From assembly GCA_001295865.1 (NCBI GenBank), contig LJHW01000017.1, positions 1 to 64,000 on the forward strand: a DNA stretch of 64,000 nucleotides, given 5' to 3'. The position numbers were made by a program, and so were the translations under genes. Positions 33,971-41,909 of this stretch are shown here, one piece after another. The stretch is from a beta proteobacterium AAP65 (lineage in GTDB: Bacteria; Pseudomonadota; Gammaproteobacteria; Burkholderiales; Burkholderiaceae_C). The notes beneath the pieces are model-generated. The model ran no database searches. It had not been told where the DNA came from and saw only the letters and a program-made list of their open reading frames with translations. The first letter of the stretch is position 1; every line of letters starts with the position of its first letter.

Positions 33971-36544
33971 GTGAAGAGTCTCTTCTGGCTGCTGGCGCTG
34001 CGCGAGTGGCGCCACCACCCCTGGCGGCACGGCGTGGCACTGCTCGCGGTGGCCCTGGGGGTGGCGCTGGCCTACTCGGTGCACCTCATCAACCAGAGCG
34101 CGCTGGCCGAGTTCAGCGCCGCGGTGCGCACGGCCAACGGCGAGCCCGACCTCACCCTGCGCGGCGCGCGCGAGGGTTTCGACGACGCGCTCTTCGACCG
34201 CATCGCCACCGACCCCGACGTGGCGCTGGCCAGCCCGGTGCTGGAGGTGGACACCTATGCGCAGGGCCCGGCAGCTTCAGCCTCGGCGGCCAGTTCGCCC
34301 GCCCTGGAAGGCCTGCGCGCCAGCGGCCGTGTGCCCGTGCGCGTGCTGGGCCTGGACCTGCTGCGCGCCGCGCCCCTGGCCCCGGCACTGATGCCCAAGC
34401 CGGCCGAGGGCGAAGACCGCCTCGTTTTCCTCGACCCCGGCGCCGCTTTCCCCAACCCCAGCGTGCGCAGCGCCACCGCGGTGCCCGAAGGCGGCACGCT
34501 GAAGCTGCAGGCCGGCACGCGCTGGGTGCCGCTGCGCGTGGCCGGCACCACCGGTGCGGGTGGCACAGCGCTGGTGGTGATGGACCTGGCCGGCGCGCAG
34601 CAGGCCTTCGGCCAGCTGGGGCGGCTGTCGCGCATCGACGTGCGCTTGCAGCCCGGTGTCGAGCGCGCCGATTGGCTGCAGCGCATCGAGCTGCCCACAG
34701 GCGTGCAGGCACGCGCCGCCGACGACACCGAGCAGCGTGTCAGCAACCTCAGCCGCGCCTACCGCGTGAACCTCACGGTGCTGGCGCTGGTGGCGCTCTT
34801 CGTCGGCGCCTTCCTCGTCTTCAGCGTCGTTTCTCTCAGCGTGGCGCAGCGCACCCCGGCCTTCGCGCTGCTGGGCGTGCTGGGGCTCACCGCGGCCGAA
34901 CGCCGCCGCTGGGTGCTGGCCGAGTGTGCGCTGCTGGGCGCCGCGGGCAGCGTGCTGGGCCTGCTGGCCGGCGCGGGGCTGGCCGCGGCGGCGCTGCGTT
35001 TCCTGGCGGGGGATCTCGGCGGCGGCTACTTCCCCGGCATCGTGCCGCCGCTGCAGGTGGGCGTGGTCGGCACGCTGGTCTTCGGGGCCTTGGGCACGGT
35101 GTCGGCGGTGCTGGGCGGCTGGTGGCCGGCGCGACAGGCCGAAGCCTTGTCGCCCGCGCAAGCCTTGAAGGGCCTGGGCACACCCGGCGGCAGCGCGCCG
35201 CCCGCATGGCCGGGCCTGGCGCTGCTGGCACTGGGCACGGGCGCGGCTTTCCTGCCGCCGCTCTTCGGCCTGCCGCTTGCGGCTTACGTGGGCGTGGCGG
35301 CGCTGCTGCTGGGCGGCGTGGCGCTGGTGCCGGCCGTGGTGCATGCGCTGCTGGCCGGCGTGGGCCCGGCGCGGCGGGCCACGCTGGGCGCGCTGCCGCT
35401 GCTGGCGCTGCAGCGCGCGCGTTTCCAGCGCCGCACCGCCACCGCCGCGGTGGCCGGCGTGGTGGCCAGCCTGGCGCTGAGCGTGGCGCTCACGGTGATG
35501 GTGGCCAGCTTCCGCGACGGCGTCACGCAGTGGCTGGCCAGCGTGCTGCCGGCCGACCTGTACGCACGCAGCGCCGGCAGCGGCGCCAGCGCCGAGCAGG
35601 CCTGGCTGCCGCCCGACTTCGCACAACGCGCCGCCGCGGTGCCGGGCGTGGAGCGCGTGCTGGCCTCGCGCACCCGGGCGCTGCAGATGGCGCCCGACCG
35701 CCCCGCCGTGAGCCTGATCTCCCGCGAACTGGCCTCTCCGCAAGACACGCTGCCGCTGCTGGAGGCGCCGCTGCCGCCCGCCGTGGTGCAGCCGGGCGAG
35801 GTGGGTGTTTTCGTCAGCGAGGCGATGGTGGCGCTCTACGGCGCGCAGGCCGGCAGCCGCCTCACGCTGCCGCTCGCGGGCCAGCAAGTGCCGGTGCGCG
35901 TGCGCGGTGTCTGGCGTGATTACGCGCGCCAGTTCGGCGCCGTGGTGATGGCCGAAGGCGACTACCGCCGCCTGACGAAAGACGAACGCCTGAACGACCT
36001 CGCACTGTGGCTGGCGCCGGGCACGAGCGCCGCCGCCGTGCAGGACGCCTTGCGCGCCCTGCTGCCCGACCCCGCCATGCTCGAGTTCGCCAGCGCGAGC
36101 GAGCTGCGCCAGCTCTCGCTGCGCATCTTCGACCGCAGCTTCGCCGTCACCTACTACCTGCAGGCCGTGGCCATCGCCATCGGGCTGATCGGCATCGCGG
36201 CCAGCCTCTCGGCGCAGGTGCTGGCTCGGCGCAAGGAGTTCGGGCTGCTCGCGCACCTGGGCCTCACACGCCGGCAGGTGGTGGGCGTGGTGGCCGGCGA
36301 GGCGGGTGCCTGGGTGGCCGCCGGCACGCTGGTGGGCCTGGTGCTGGGCGTGGCGGTGAGCATGGTGCTGGTGTTCGTGGTGAACCCGCAGAGCTTCCAC
36401 TGGACCATGGACCTCGCGCTGCCCTGGAGCCGCCTGGCGCTGCTGGCGCTGGCGGTGCTGGCCGCGGGCACCGCCACCGCGGCTTTCAGCGCGCGCCGCG
36501 CCGCCGGCCGTGCGGCCGTGCTCAGCGTGAAGGAAGACTGGTGA
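33971..36544 (+). CDS. FtsX-like ABC transporter permease
   Basis: An 857-residue permease read from the GTG at 33971, 10 bp after the ATPase stop. One N-terminal membrane helix is followed by a ~230-residue periplasmic domain, then an FtsX domain (VNLTVLALVALFVGAFLVFSVVSLSVAQR, LLGVLGLTAAERRRWVLAE). A middle membrane block with a second periplasmic domain follows, then a terminal FtsX domain (YLQAVAIAIGLIGIAASLSAQVLARRKEFGLLAHLGLTRRQV). This duplicated form is typical of predicted exporters of lipids or lipoproteins. The product is 857 residues against ~400 for LolC/E, because both halves are fused. Confidence 0.88.
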   Translation: MKSLFWLLALREWRHHPWRHGVALLAVALGVALAYSVHLINQSALAEFSAAVRTANGEPDLTLRGAREGFDDALFDRIATDPDVALASPVLEVDTYAQGPAASASAASSPALEGLRASGRVPVRVLGLDLLRAAPLAPALMPKPAEGEDRLVFLDPGAAFPNPSVRSATAVPEGGTLKLQAGTRWVPLRVAGTTGAGGTALVVMDLAGAQQAFGQLGRLSRIDVRLQPGVERADWLQRIELPTGVQARAADDTEQRVSNLSRAYRVNLTVLALVALFVGAFLVFSVVSLSVAQRTPAFALLGVLGLTAAERRRWVLAECALLGAAGSVLGLLAGAGLAAAALRFLAGDLGGGYFPGIVPPLQVGVVGTLVFGALGTVSAVLGGWWPARQAEALSPAQALKGLGTPGGSAPPAWPGLALLALGTGAAFLPPLFGLPLAAYVGVAALLLGGVALVPAVVHALLAGVGPARRATLGALPLLALQRARFQRRTATAAVAGVVASLALSVALTVMVASFRDGVTQWLASVLPADLYARSAGSGASAEQAWLPPDFAQRAAAVPGVERVLASRTRALQMAPDRPAVSLISRELASPQDTLPLLEAPLPPAVVQPGEVGVFVSEAMVALYGAQAGSRLTLPLAGQQVPVRVRGVWRDYARQFGAVVMAEGDYRRLTKDERLNDLALWLAPGTSAAAVQDALRALLPDPAMLEFASASELRQLSLRIFDRSFAVTYYLQAVAIAIGLIGIAASLSAQVLARRKEFGLLAHLGLTRRQVVGVVAGEAGAWVAAGTLVGLVLGVAVSMVLVFVVNPQSFHWTMDLALPWSRLALLALAVLAAGTATAAFSARRAAGRAAVLSVKEDW

Positions 36545-37686
36545 ACGCTCTCACGCCCCCCAGCCGCCGCCGTTGGCTGCAGGCCCTGGCCGCGCTGGCT
36601 GCCACACCCTGGCCTGCGGCCGGCGCAGCCGCCGCCAGCGTGCAGCGCGGCCGCGTGCTGAACTTCCCCGCCGACCACGGCGCCCACCTCGCCGCGCGCA
36701 CCGAGTGGTGGTACGCCACCGGCTGGCTGGGCAGCGAGGCGGCGCCCACGCACGGATTCCAGATCACCTTCTTCCGCAGCCGCACCTTCCTGGCCGACGA
36801 CAACCCGAGCCGCTTCGCCGCGCGGCAGTTGCTCTTCGCGCACGCCGCCGTCACCGACATCGGCACGGGCCGCCACGCGCACGACCAGCGCCTGCAACGC
36901 TGGAACGGCCAGCCCGGCGCCGCCACCGGCCACGCCAGCACCACGCAGGGCGCGGTGCAGCTGGGCGGTTGGACCATCGACGACGACGGCCGCGGCTGGC
37001 GCGTGCGCACGCACATGAGGCCGACACCCGCACGCGCCGACAGCGTGCCCCTGCCCGGCAGCCCGCTGGCGCTGGATCTTTATCTCGCCCGCACCCAGCC
37101 GCTGCTGTTGCAGGGCGAAGCCGGCTGGTCGCGCAAGGGCCCCGAGCCGCAACAGGCCAGCCACTACTACAGCGAGGTGCAGCTGCAGGCCGGCGGCACC
37201 GTGCACTTGGGCGAGCGCCCGGCCACGGGCCGCGGCCGCGCGTGGATGGACCACGAGTGGAGCGACGAGATCCTCGCCGCCGATGCCGTGGGCTGGGATT
37301 GGATAGGCATCAACCTTTTCGACGGCAGCGCGCTCACCGCCTTCGTGCTGCGCCGCGCCGACGGCAGCGCGCTGTGGGCCGGCGGCAGCCACCGCCCGGC
37401 TGGCGGCGCGGTGCGGGCTTTCGGGCCCACCGAGGTGCGCTTCAGCGCCGGCCGCCGCTGGCGCAGCCCGGCCACGGCCGCGAGCTACCCGGTGCAGTGG
37501 CAGATCAGCAGCCCCGCAGGCGTGTATACGGTCAATGCGCTGGTCGATGCGCAAGAGCTCGACAGCCGCAACAGCAGCGGCACGGTCTACTGGGAGGGCT
37601 TGAGCGAGCTGCTCGACAGCCAGGGCCGGCGTGTCGGCCTGGGCTACCTGGAGATGACGGGTTACGCGCAGCGGCTGAAGCTGTAG
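36541..37686 (+). CDS. AttH/CrtC-like lipocalin-fold lipoprotein-partner protein
   Basis: A 381-residue exported protein of the AttH/carotenoid-hydratase-like lipocalin family. The GTG start at 36541 overlaps the permease stop (GTGA). An RRRWLQ-led hydrophobic segment looks like a Tat-type signal ending at AAAA. The body begins NFPADHGAHLAARTEWWYATGWL, the family's WWY motif, and contains FQITFFRSR, GRAWMDHEWSDE and WDWIGINLFDGSALTAFVLRR. These repeated beta segments bind hydrophobic ligands in related structures. In many bacteria this gene follows LolD- and FtsX-like genes, so the three likely move a lipidic compound across the envelope. The ligand is unknown. Confidence 0.85.
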   Translation: MNALTPPSRRRWLQALAALAATPWPAAGAAAASVQRGRVLNFPADHGAHLAARTEWWYATGWLGSEAAPTHGFQITFFRSRTFLADDNPSRFAARQLLFAHAAVTDIGTGRHAHDQRLQRWNGQPGAATGHASTTQGAVQLGGWTIDDDGRGWRVRTHMRPTPARADSVPLPGSPLALDLYLARTQPLLLQGEAGWSRKGPEPQQASHYYSEVQLQAGGTVHLGERPATGRGRAWMDHEWSDEILAADAVGWDWIGINLFDGSALTAFVLRRADGSALWAGGSHRPAGGAVRAFGPTEVRFSAGRRWRSPATAASYPVQWQISSPAGVYTVNALVDAQELDSRNSSGTVYWEGLSELLDSQGRRVGLGYLEMTGYAQRLKL

Positions 37687-37702
37687 CCGCCGCCGGGCGG
37701 GT

Positions 37703-38587
37703 TCAGGCGTCCTTGTTCGGCCGCGGCTGTGTGCGGCGGCGCTCGGGCAGCGCGCCAGTGCGGCTGGCGCTGGCCAGATCGACCGGCGCGGCGCGCACAC
37801 AGTTGCCGCCGGCCGCGCGTGCGGCGATCAGCGCGTCTTGCGCGTCTTCCACCAGCGCCTGCAGGTTCAAGTGGGCCGGGCGCAGGTGGGCCACGCCCGT
37901 GCTCACCGTCACGCGCAACGGCGGGCCGGCGGGGTTGTCGGGGTGCGGCACTTCCATCTGCTCGCTGCGTTCGCGCAGGCGTTCGGCCACGTCCAGCGCG
38001 CCAGTGGCGTCGGCGTGCACCAGGAAGATGGCCATCTGCGCCGGGCCGAACTGCGTCAGCACGTCGGCGGTGCGCAGCGTGGGGGCGGTGAGGCAGAGCA
38101 GTTGCGCCAGCACGGCATCGCCGGCGGCCAGACCGCGCGCTTCGCAAAGGCGGGCGTAACGGTCGATGTCCACCAGCACCAGCGCGGCGCCCGTGCCATA
38201 GCGGCGGGCGCGGGCGAATTCACGTTCGGCCAGGGTCATGAACAGCGGGCGCGCCATGCCGGCCGGCGGCGCGGCGCCGGCATCGGCACGGCCGCTGCCG
38301 GGTTCGAGCTCACGCGCCAGCTTCCACACCAGCAAGGCCATGGGCACCCCCGCCAGCACCAGGCCGGCGGTGGCCCCGAGCACGGCACTCACCGGGCCGG
38401 CCACGGCCGCCGCCCAGCTCAAGCCGCCCAGCCAGGGCATCAGCGCCAGCGCCACAGCCCCGGCCATCAGCACGCCGCCCACGCCCAGCAAGGCCAGCAG
38501 CCAGGCCAGGGGCACGGCGGCACGGGGGGGCTGGGTGGGGGCCGCGGGGGCTCCGGCGGCTGGTTGCGAGGTGGGTTCGCTCATCAT
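37703..38587 (-). CDS. Membrane protein with degenerate GGDEF domain
   Basis: A 294-residue protein. Two hydrophobic spans (LAWLLALLGVGGVLMAGAVALALM and AAVAGPVSAVLGATAGLVLAGVPMALLVW) are followed by a GGDEF-fold domain from ~145: FARARRYGTGAALVLVDIDRYARLCEARGLAAGDAVL. The signature is replaced by FGPAQ (180-184), so diguanylate cyclase activity is not expected. SVRV-like TVSTGVAHLRPAHLNLQALVEDAQDALIAARAAGGN completes the fold. It may sense or bind nucleotide, or act as a regulatory partner. The start is one of two adjacent ATGs (38587 or 38584). It is divergent from the ABC exporter. Confidence 0.75.
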   Translation of the reverse strand: MMSEPTSQPAAGAPAAPTQPPRAAVPLAWLLALLGVGGVLMAGAVALALMPWLGGLSWAAAVAGPVSAVLGATAGLVLAGVPMALLVWKLARELEPGSGRADAGAAPPAGMARPLFMTLAEREFARARRYGTGAALVLVDIDRYARLCEARGLAAGDAVLAQLLCLTAPTLRTADVLTQFGPAQMAIFLVHADATGALDVAERLRERSEQMEVPHPDNPAGPPLRVTVSTGVAHLRPAHLNLQALVEDAQDALIAARAAGGNCVRAAPVDLASASRTGALPERRRTQPRPNKDA

Positions 38588-38706
38588 GGGCAGGTCAGAA
38601 CGGCTATTCGACCACAAGCGGCCAGAACTGAAGGGCCGATGTGGCAGGCCCGGGACAACGGCCCCCGCAAGCCGGGTGGCGAGGGGCCGCCGCATAGACT
38701 CTGGCC

Positions 38707-40512
38707 ATGTCCGAGACCCCCACGCGCCCGCCGGGCGCCAGCCCGAAATCCCTCTCGGGCCTGCTGCCCTTCATCCGCCCCTACCGGCTGCAGGTGGGCC
38801 TGGCCTTCGTCTTTCTGGTGCTGGCAGCCGTCAGCACGCTGGCCTTTCCCGTCGCGCTGAAGGTGCTGATCGACCAGGGCCTGGTGGCCGCCGAGCCCGG
38901 CGAGCGCCTGATGCAGCTGCGCGGGCACTTCCTTGCGCTTTTCGGCGTGGCCGCGGCGCTGGGCATCTTTTCGGCGGCGCGCTTTTACGTCGTCAGCTGG
39001 CTGGGTGAACGCATCACGGCCGACCTGCGCAACGCCGTCTACGCCCACGTGCTGCGCCAGAGCCCCGAGTTTTTCGAAAGCACCAAAACCGGCGAGGTGC
39101 TCTCGCGCCTGACCACCGACACCACGCTGGTGCAAACCGTGGTGGGCAGCAGCCTGAGCATGGGCCTGCGCAACGTGGTGATGGGCGCGGGCGCGCTGAT
39201 CGCGCTGGTCGTCACCAACCCCTGGGTGATGTCGCAGGTGCTGGGCGTGCTGGTGTTGGTGGTGCTGCCCAGCATCTATTTCGGCCGCCGCGTGCGCAAG
39301 CTCAGCCGCGCCAGCCAGGACCGCGTGGCCGACAGCAGCGCCATCGCCGCCGAGGTGCTGGGCGAGATCCCCGTGGTGCAGAGCTACGTGCAGGAAGGCC
39401 GCGAGGCCGCGCGTTTCGACCGCAGCACCGAAGATGCTTTCGACACCGCGCGCAAGCGCACCCGCGTGCGCGCGCTGCTGGTGGCTTTCATGATCACCGC
39501 CACCTTCGGCGCGCTGCTCTGGGGCCTGTACCAGGGCACGCAGGCCGTCATCGCCGGCAACATCAGCGCCGGCCACCTGGGGCAGACGGTGGTCTTCGTG
39601 ATCATCTTCGTGGGCGCGGTGGCCGTGCTCAGCGAGGTCTACGGTGACCTGCTGCGCGCCGCCGGCGCGACCGAGCGGCTGATGGAACTGCTGTCCGCGA
39701 GATCGCCCGTGCAAGACCCGGCGCAGCCCCAGGCCCTGCCCGCGGTGCAGGGCGGCAGCGCGGTGAGCTTCGACGACGTGGTCTTCCACTACCCCTCGCG
39801 CCCCAAGCAGGCGGCGCTGCAGCAGTTCAGCCTGCACATCGCCGCCGGCGAGACGGTGGCGCTGGTGGGCCCCAGCGGCGCCGGCAAGAGCACGGTGCTG
39901 CAGCTGCTGCTGCGCTTCTATGACGTGCAGGCCGGCCAGGTGCGGCTGGACGGCGTGCCGCTGCCGGCGCTGCCGCTGGCCGCGCTGCGCCAGCGCATCG
40001 GCATCGTGCCGCAGGACAGCACGGTGTTTTCCACCAGTGCGCTGGAGAACATCCGCTACGGCCGCCCCGAGGCCAGCGACGACGAGGTGTTTGCTGCCGC
40101 CAAGGCCGCCTACGCGCACGACTTCATCACCGCCCTGCCCGAGGGCTACAACACCTACCTCGGCGAACGCGGCGTGCGCCTGAGCGGCGGGCAGCGCCAG
40201 CGCATCAGCATCGCGCGCGCGATGCTCAAGAACCCGCCGCTGCTGCTGCTGGACGAAGCCACCAGCGCGCTAGACGCCGAGAGTGAACGTGTGGTGCAGC
40301 AGGCGCTGGAAGCCGCCATGGCCGACCGCACCACGCTCGTCATCGCGCACCGCCTGGCCACGGTGCTGCGCGCGGACCGCATCGTGGTGATGGACGAAGG
40401 CCGCATCGTCGACATCGGCACGCACGACGAATTGGTGGCGCGTGGTGGCCTCTATGCGCGCCTGGCCTCGATGCAGTTCGGCCAGCAGCCGGAAACTCTG
40501 CAGCCGGGATAA
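38707..40512 (+). CDS. ABC exporter, fused permease-ATPase (MsbA-like)
   Basis: A 601-residue type IV half-transporter that must dimerise. Six membrane helices occupy residues ~20-310. The ATPase has Walker A GPSGAGKST, Q-loop IGIVPQDSTVFSTSALENIRYG, signature LSGGQRQR, Walker B LLLLDEATSALD and H-loop VIAHRLATVL. It resembles the MsbA/ABCB group that exports lipids or hydrophobic molecules. Its N terminus (PPGASPKSLSGLLPFIRPYRLQVG) is typical of Burkholderiales members of unassigned substrate. thyA begins 9 bp downstream. Confidence 0.9.
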   Translation: MSETPTRPPGASPKSLSGLLPFIRPYRLQVGLAFVFLVLAAVSTLAFPVALKVLIDQGLVAAEPGERLMQLRGHFLALFGVAAALGIFSAARFYVVSWLGERITADLRNAVYAHVLRQSPEFFESTKTGEVLSRLTTDTTLVQTVVGSSLSMGLRNVVMGAGALIALVVTNPWVMSQVLGVLVLVVLPSIYFGRRVRKLSRASQDRVADSSAIAAEVLGEIPVVQSYVQEGREAARFDRSTEDAFDTARKRTRVRALLVAFMITATFGALLWGLYQGTQAVIAGNISAGHLGQTVVFVIIFVGAVAVLSEVYGDLLRAAGATERLMELLSARSPVQDPAQPQALPAVQGGSAVSFDDVVFHYPSRPKQAALQQFSLHIAAGETVALVGPSGAGKSTVLQLLLRFYDVQAGQVRLDGVPLPALPLAALRQRIGIVPQDSTVFSTSALENIRYGRPEASDDEVFAAAKAAYAHDFITALPEGYNTYLGERGVRLSGGQRQRISIARAMLKNPPLLLLDEATSALDAESERVVQQALEAAMADRTTLVIAHRLATVLRADRIVVMDEGRIVDIGTHDELVARGGLYARLASMQFGQQPETLQPG

Positions 40513-40521
40513 TCCATCGCC

Positions 40522-41364
40522 ATGCAAGACCGCCCCCTCCGCCCCGTTCGCACCCAATACGAAGACTTCATGCGCCTGGTGGCCACGCAAGGCGTGGCGA
40601 AGGGCGACCGCACCGGCACCGGCACCACCAGCGTGTTCGGCCACCAGATGCGCTTCAAGCTCAGCGAAGGTTTTCCGCTGATCACCACCAAGAAGGTGTT
40701 CCTGAAGGCCGTGATCCTGGAACTGCTGTGGTTCTTGCGCGGCGACAGCAATGCGAAGTGGCTGCAGGAACGCGGCGTGACCATCTGGGACGAATGGGCC
40801 CGCCCCGACGGCGACCTGGGGCCCGTTTACGGCGTGCAGTGGCGCAGCTGGCCCACGGCCGACGGTGGCCACATCGACCAGATCAGCCAGGTGGTGGAGC
40901 AGCTTAAGAGCAACCCCGACAGCCGCCGCATGATCGTCAGCGCCTGGAACGTGGCCGAGCTCTCGAAGATGGCGCTGATGCCCTGCCACGCCTTCTTCCA
41001 GTTCTACGTGGCGCCACCGCAGGCGCCCGGTGAACGCGGCCAGCTCAGCTGCCAGCTCTACCAGCGCAGCGCCGACATCTTCCTGGGCGTGCCCTTCAAC
41101 ATCGCCAGCTACGCGCTGCTGACGCACATGCTGGCGCAGCAGTGCGACCTGGATGTGGGTGATTTCGTCTGGACCGGCGGCGATTGCCACCTCTACAGCA
41201 ACCACGCCGAACAGGTGGCACTGCAGCTGAGCCGCGAGCCGCGGCCCTACCCCACGCTGAAGATCCAGCGCCGGCCCGATTCCATCTTCGCTTACCAGCT
41301 CGAAGACTTCGTCGTCGAGGGCTACGACCCGCACCCGGCCATCAAGGCGCCGGTGGCGGTTTGA
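40522..41364 (+). CDS. thyA: Thymidylate synthase
   Basis: A 280-residue enzyme making dTMP from dUMP and methylene-tetrahydrofolate. All signature segments are intact: [72 protein letters not shown] with the nucleophile cysteine, [30 protein letters not shown], and [12 protein letters not shown] short insert (PQAPGERG) after the cysteine strand makes it longer than the 264-residue E. coli enzyme. folA follows 17 bp downstream, coupling dTMP synthesis to folate regeneration. Confidence 0.98.
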   Translation: MQDRPLRPVRTQYEDFMRLVATQGVAKGDRTGTGTTSVFGHQMRFKLSEGFPLITTKKVFLKAVILELLWFLRGDSNAKWLQERGVTIWDEWARPDGDLGPVYGVQWRSWPTADGGHIDQISQVVEQLKSNPDSRRMIVSAWNVAELSKMALMPCHAFFQFYVAPPQAPGERGQLSCQLYQRSADIFLGVPFNIASYALLTHMLAQQCDLDVGDFVWTGGDCHLYSNHAEQVALQLSREPRPYPTLKIQRRPDSIFAYQLEDFVVEGYDPHPAIKAPVAV

Positions 41365-41381
41365 ACGCGGCAGCAGGCGCC

Positions 41382-41909
41382 ATGAGCGAGATCGTGCTCA
41401 TCGCCGCGATGGCGCGCGGCCGCGTCATCGGCGCCAACAACACCCTGCCCTGGCACCTGCCGGAGGACATGGCGCACTTCCGCAACGCCACGCGCGGCCA
41501 CCCGGTGGTGATGGGGCGCAAGACCTGGGACTCGCTGCCGCCGCGCTTCCGCCCGCTGCCGGGGCGGCGCAACGTGGTGATCACGCGCAACACGGCCTGG
41601 CAGGCCGAGGGCGCCGAGGTGGCGCACGGCCTGGCCGAAGCGCTCGCGCAGCTGGCCGGTACGCCACGCATCTTCGTCATCGGCGGCGCCGAGCTCTACG
41701 CCGCTGCGCTGCCGCTGGCGCACACGCTGCTGCTCACCGAGATCGAGGCCGACATCGCCGGCGACGCGCACTTCCCGGCCTTCGAAGGCCTGGGCTACAC
41801 CGAAGTGACCCGTGAGCGCCACCAGGCCGCGCCCCCCAACGGCTTCGCGTTCAGCTTCGTCACTTACCGGCGCGGTGCCGCGCCTCAGGCAGGCGAACCG
41901 GCCGGCTGA
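41382..41909 (+). CDS. folA: Dihydrofolate reductase
   Basis: A 175-residue enzyme reducing dihydrofolate to tetrahydrofolate with NADPH. Motifs are IAAMARGRVIGANNTLPWHLPEDMAHFRNATRGHPVVMGRKTW (substrate and cofactor sites; Glu in place of the usual Asp at the acidic position after the LPWHLP motif), LPGRRNVVITRN and IFVIGGAELYAAAL. It is downstream of thyA. Its last 25 bases overlap the end of the convergent GGDEF-EAL gene. A C-terminal ~10-residue alanine/proline tail lies within that overlap. Confidence 0.96.
   Translation: MSEIVLIAAMARGRVIGANNTLPWHLPEDMAHFRNATRGHPVVMGRKTWDSLPPRFRPLPGRRNVVITRNTAWQAEGAEVAHGLAEALAQLAGTPRIFVIGGAELYAAALPLAHTLLLTEIEADIAGDAHFPAFEGLGYTEVTRERHQAAPPNGFAFSFVTYRRGAAPQAGEPAG

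Noticed and set aside
34277..36400. A 707-codon minus-strand frame opposite the FtsX permease
   Set aside because: His/Arg/Gln-rich shadow sequence with no motif; the plus-strand permease has FtsX domains.
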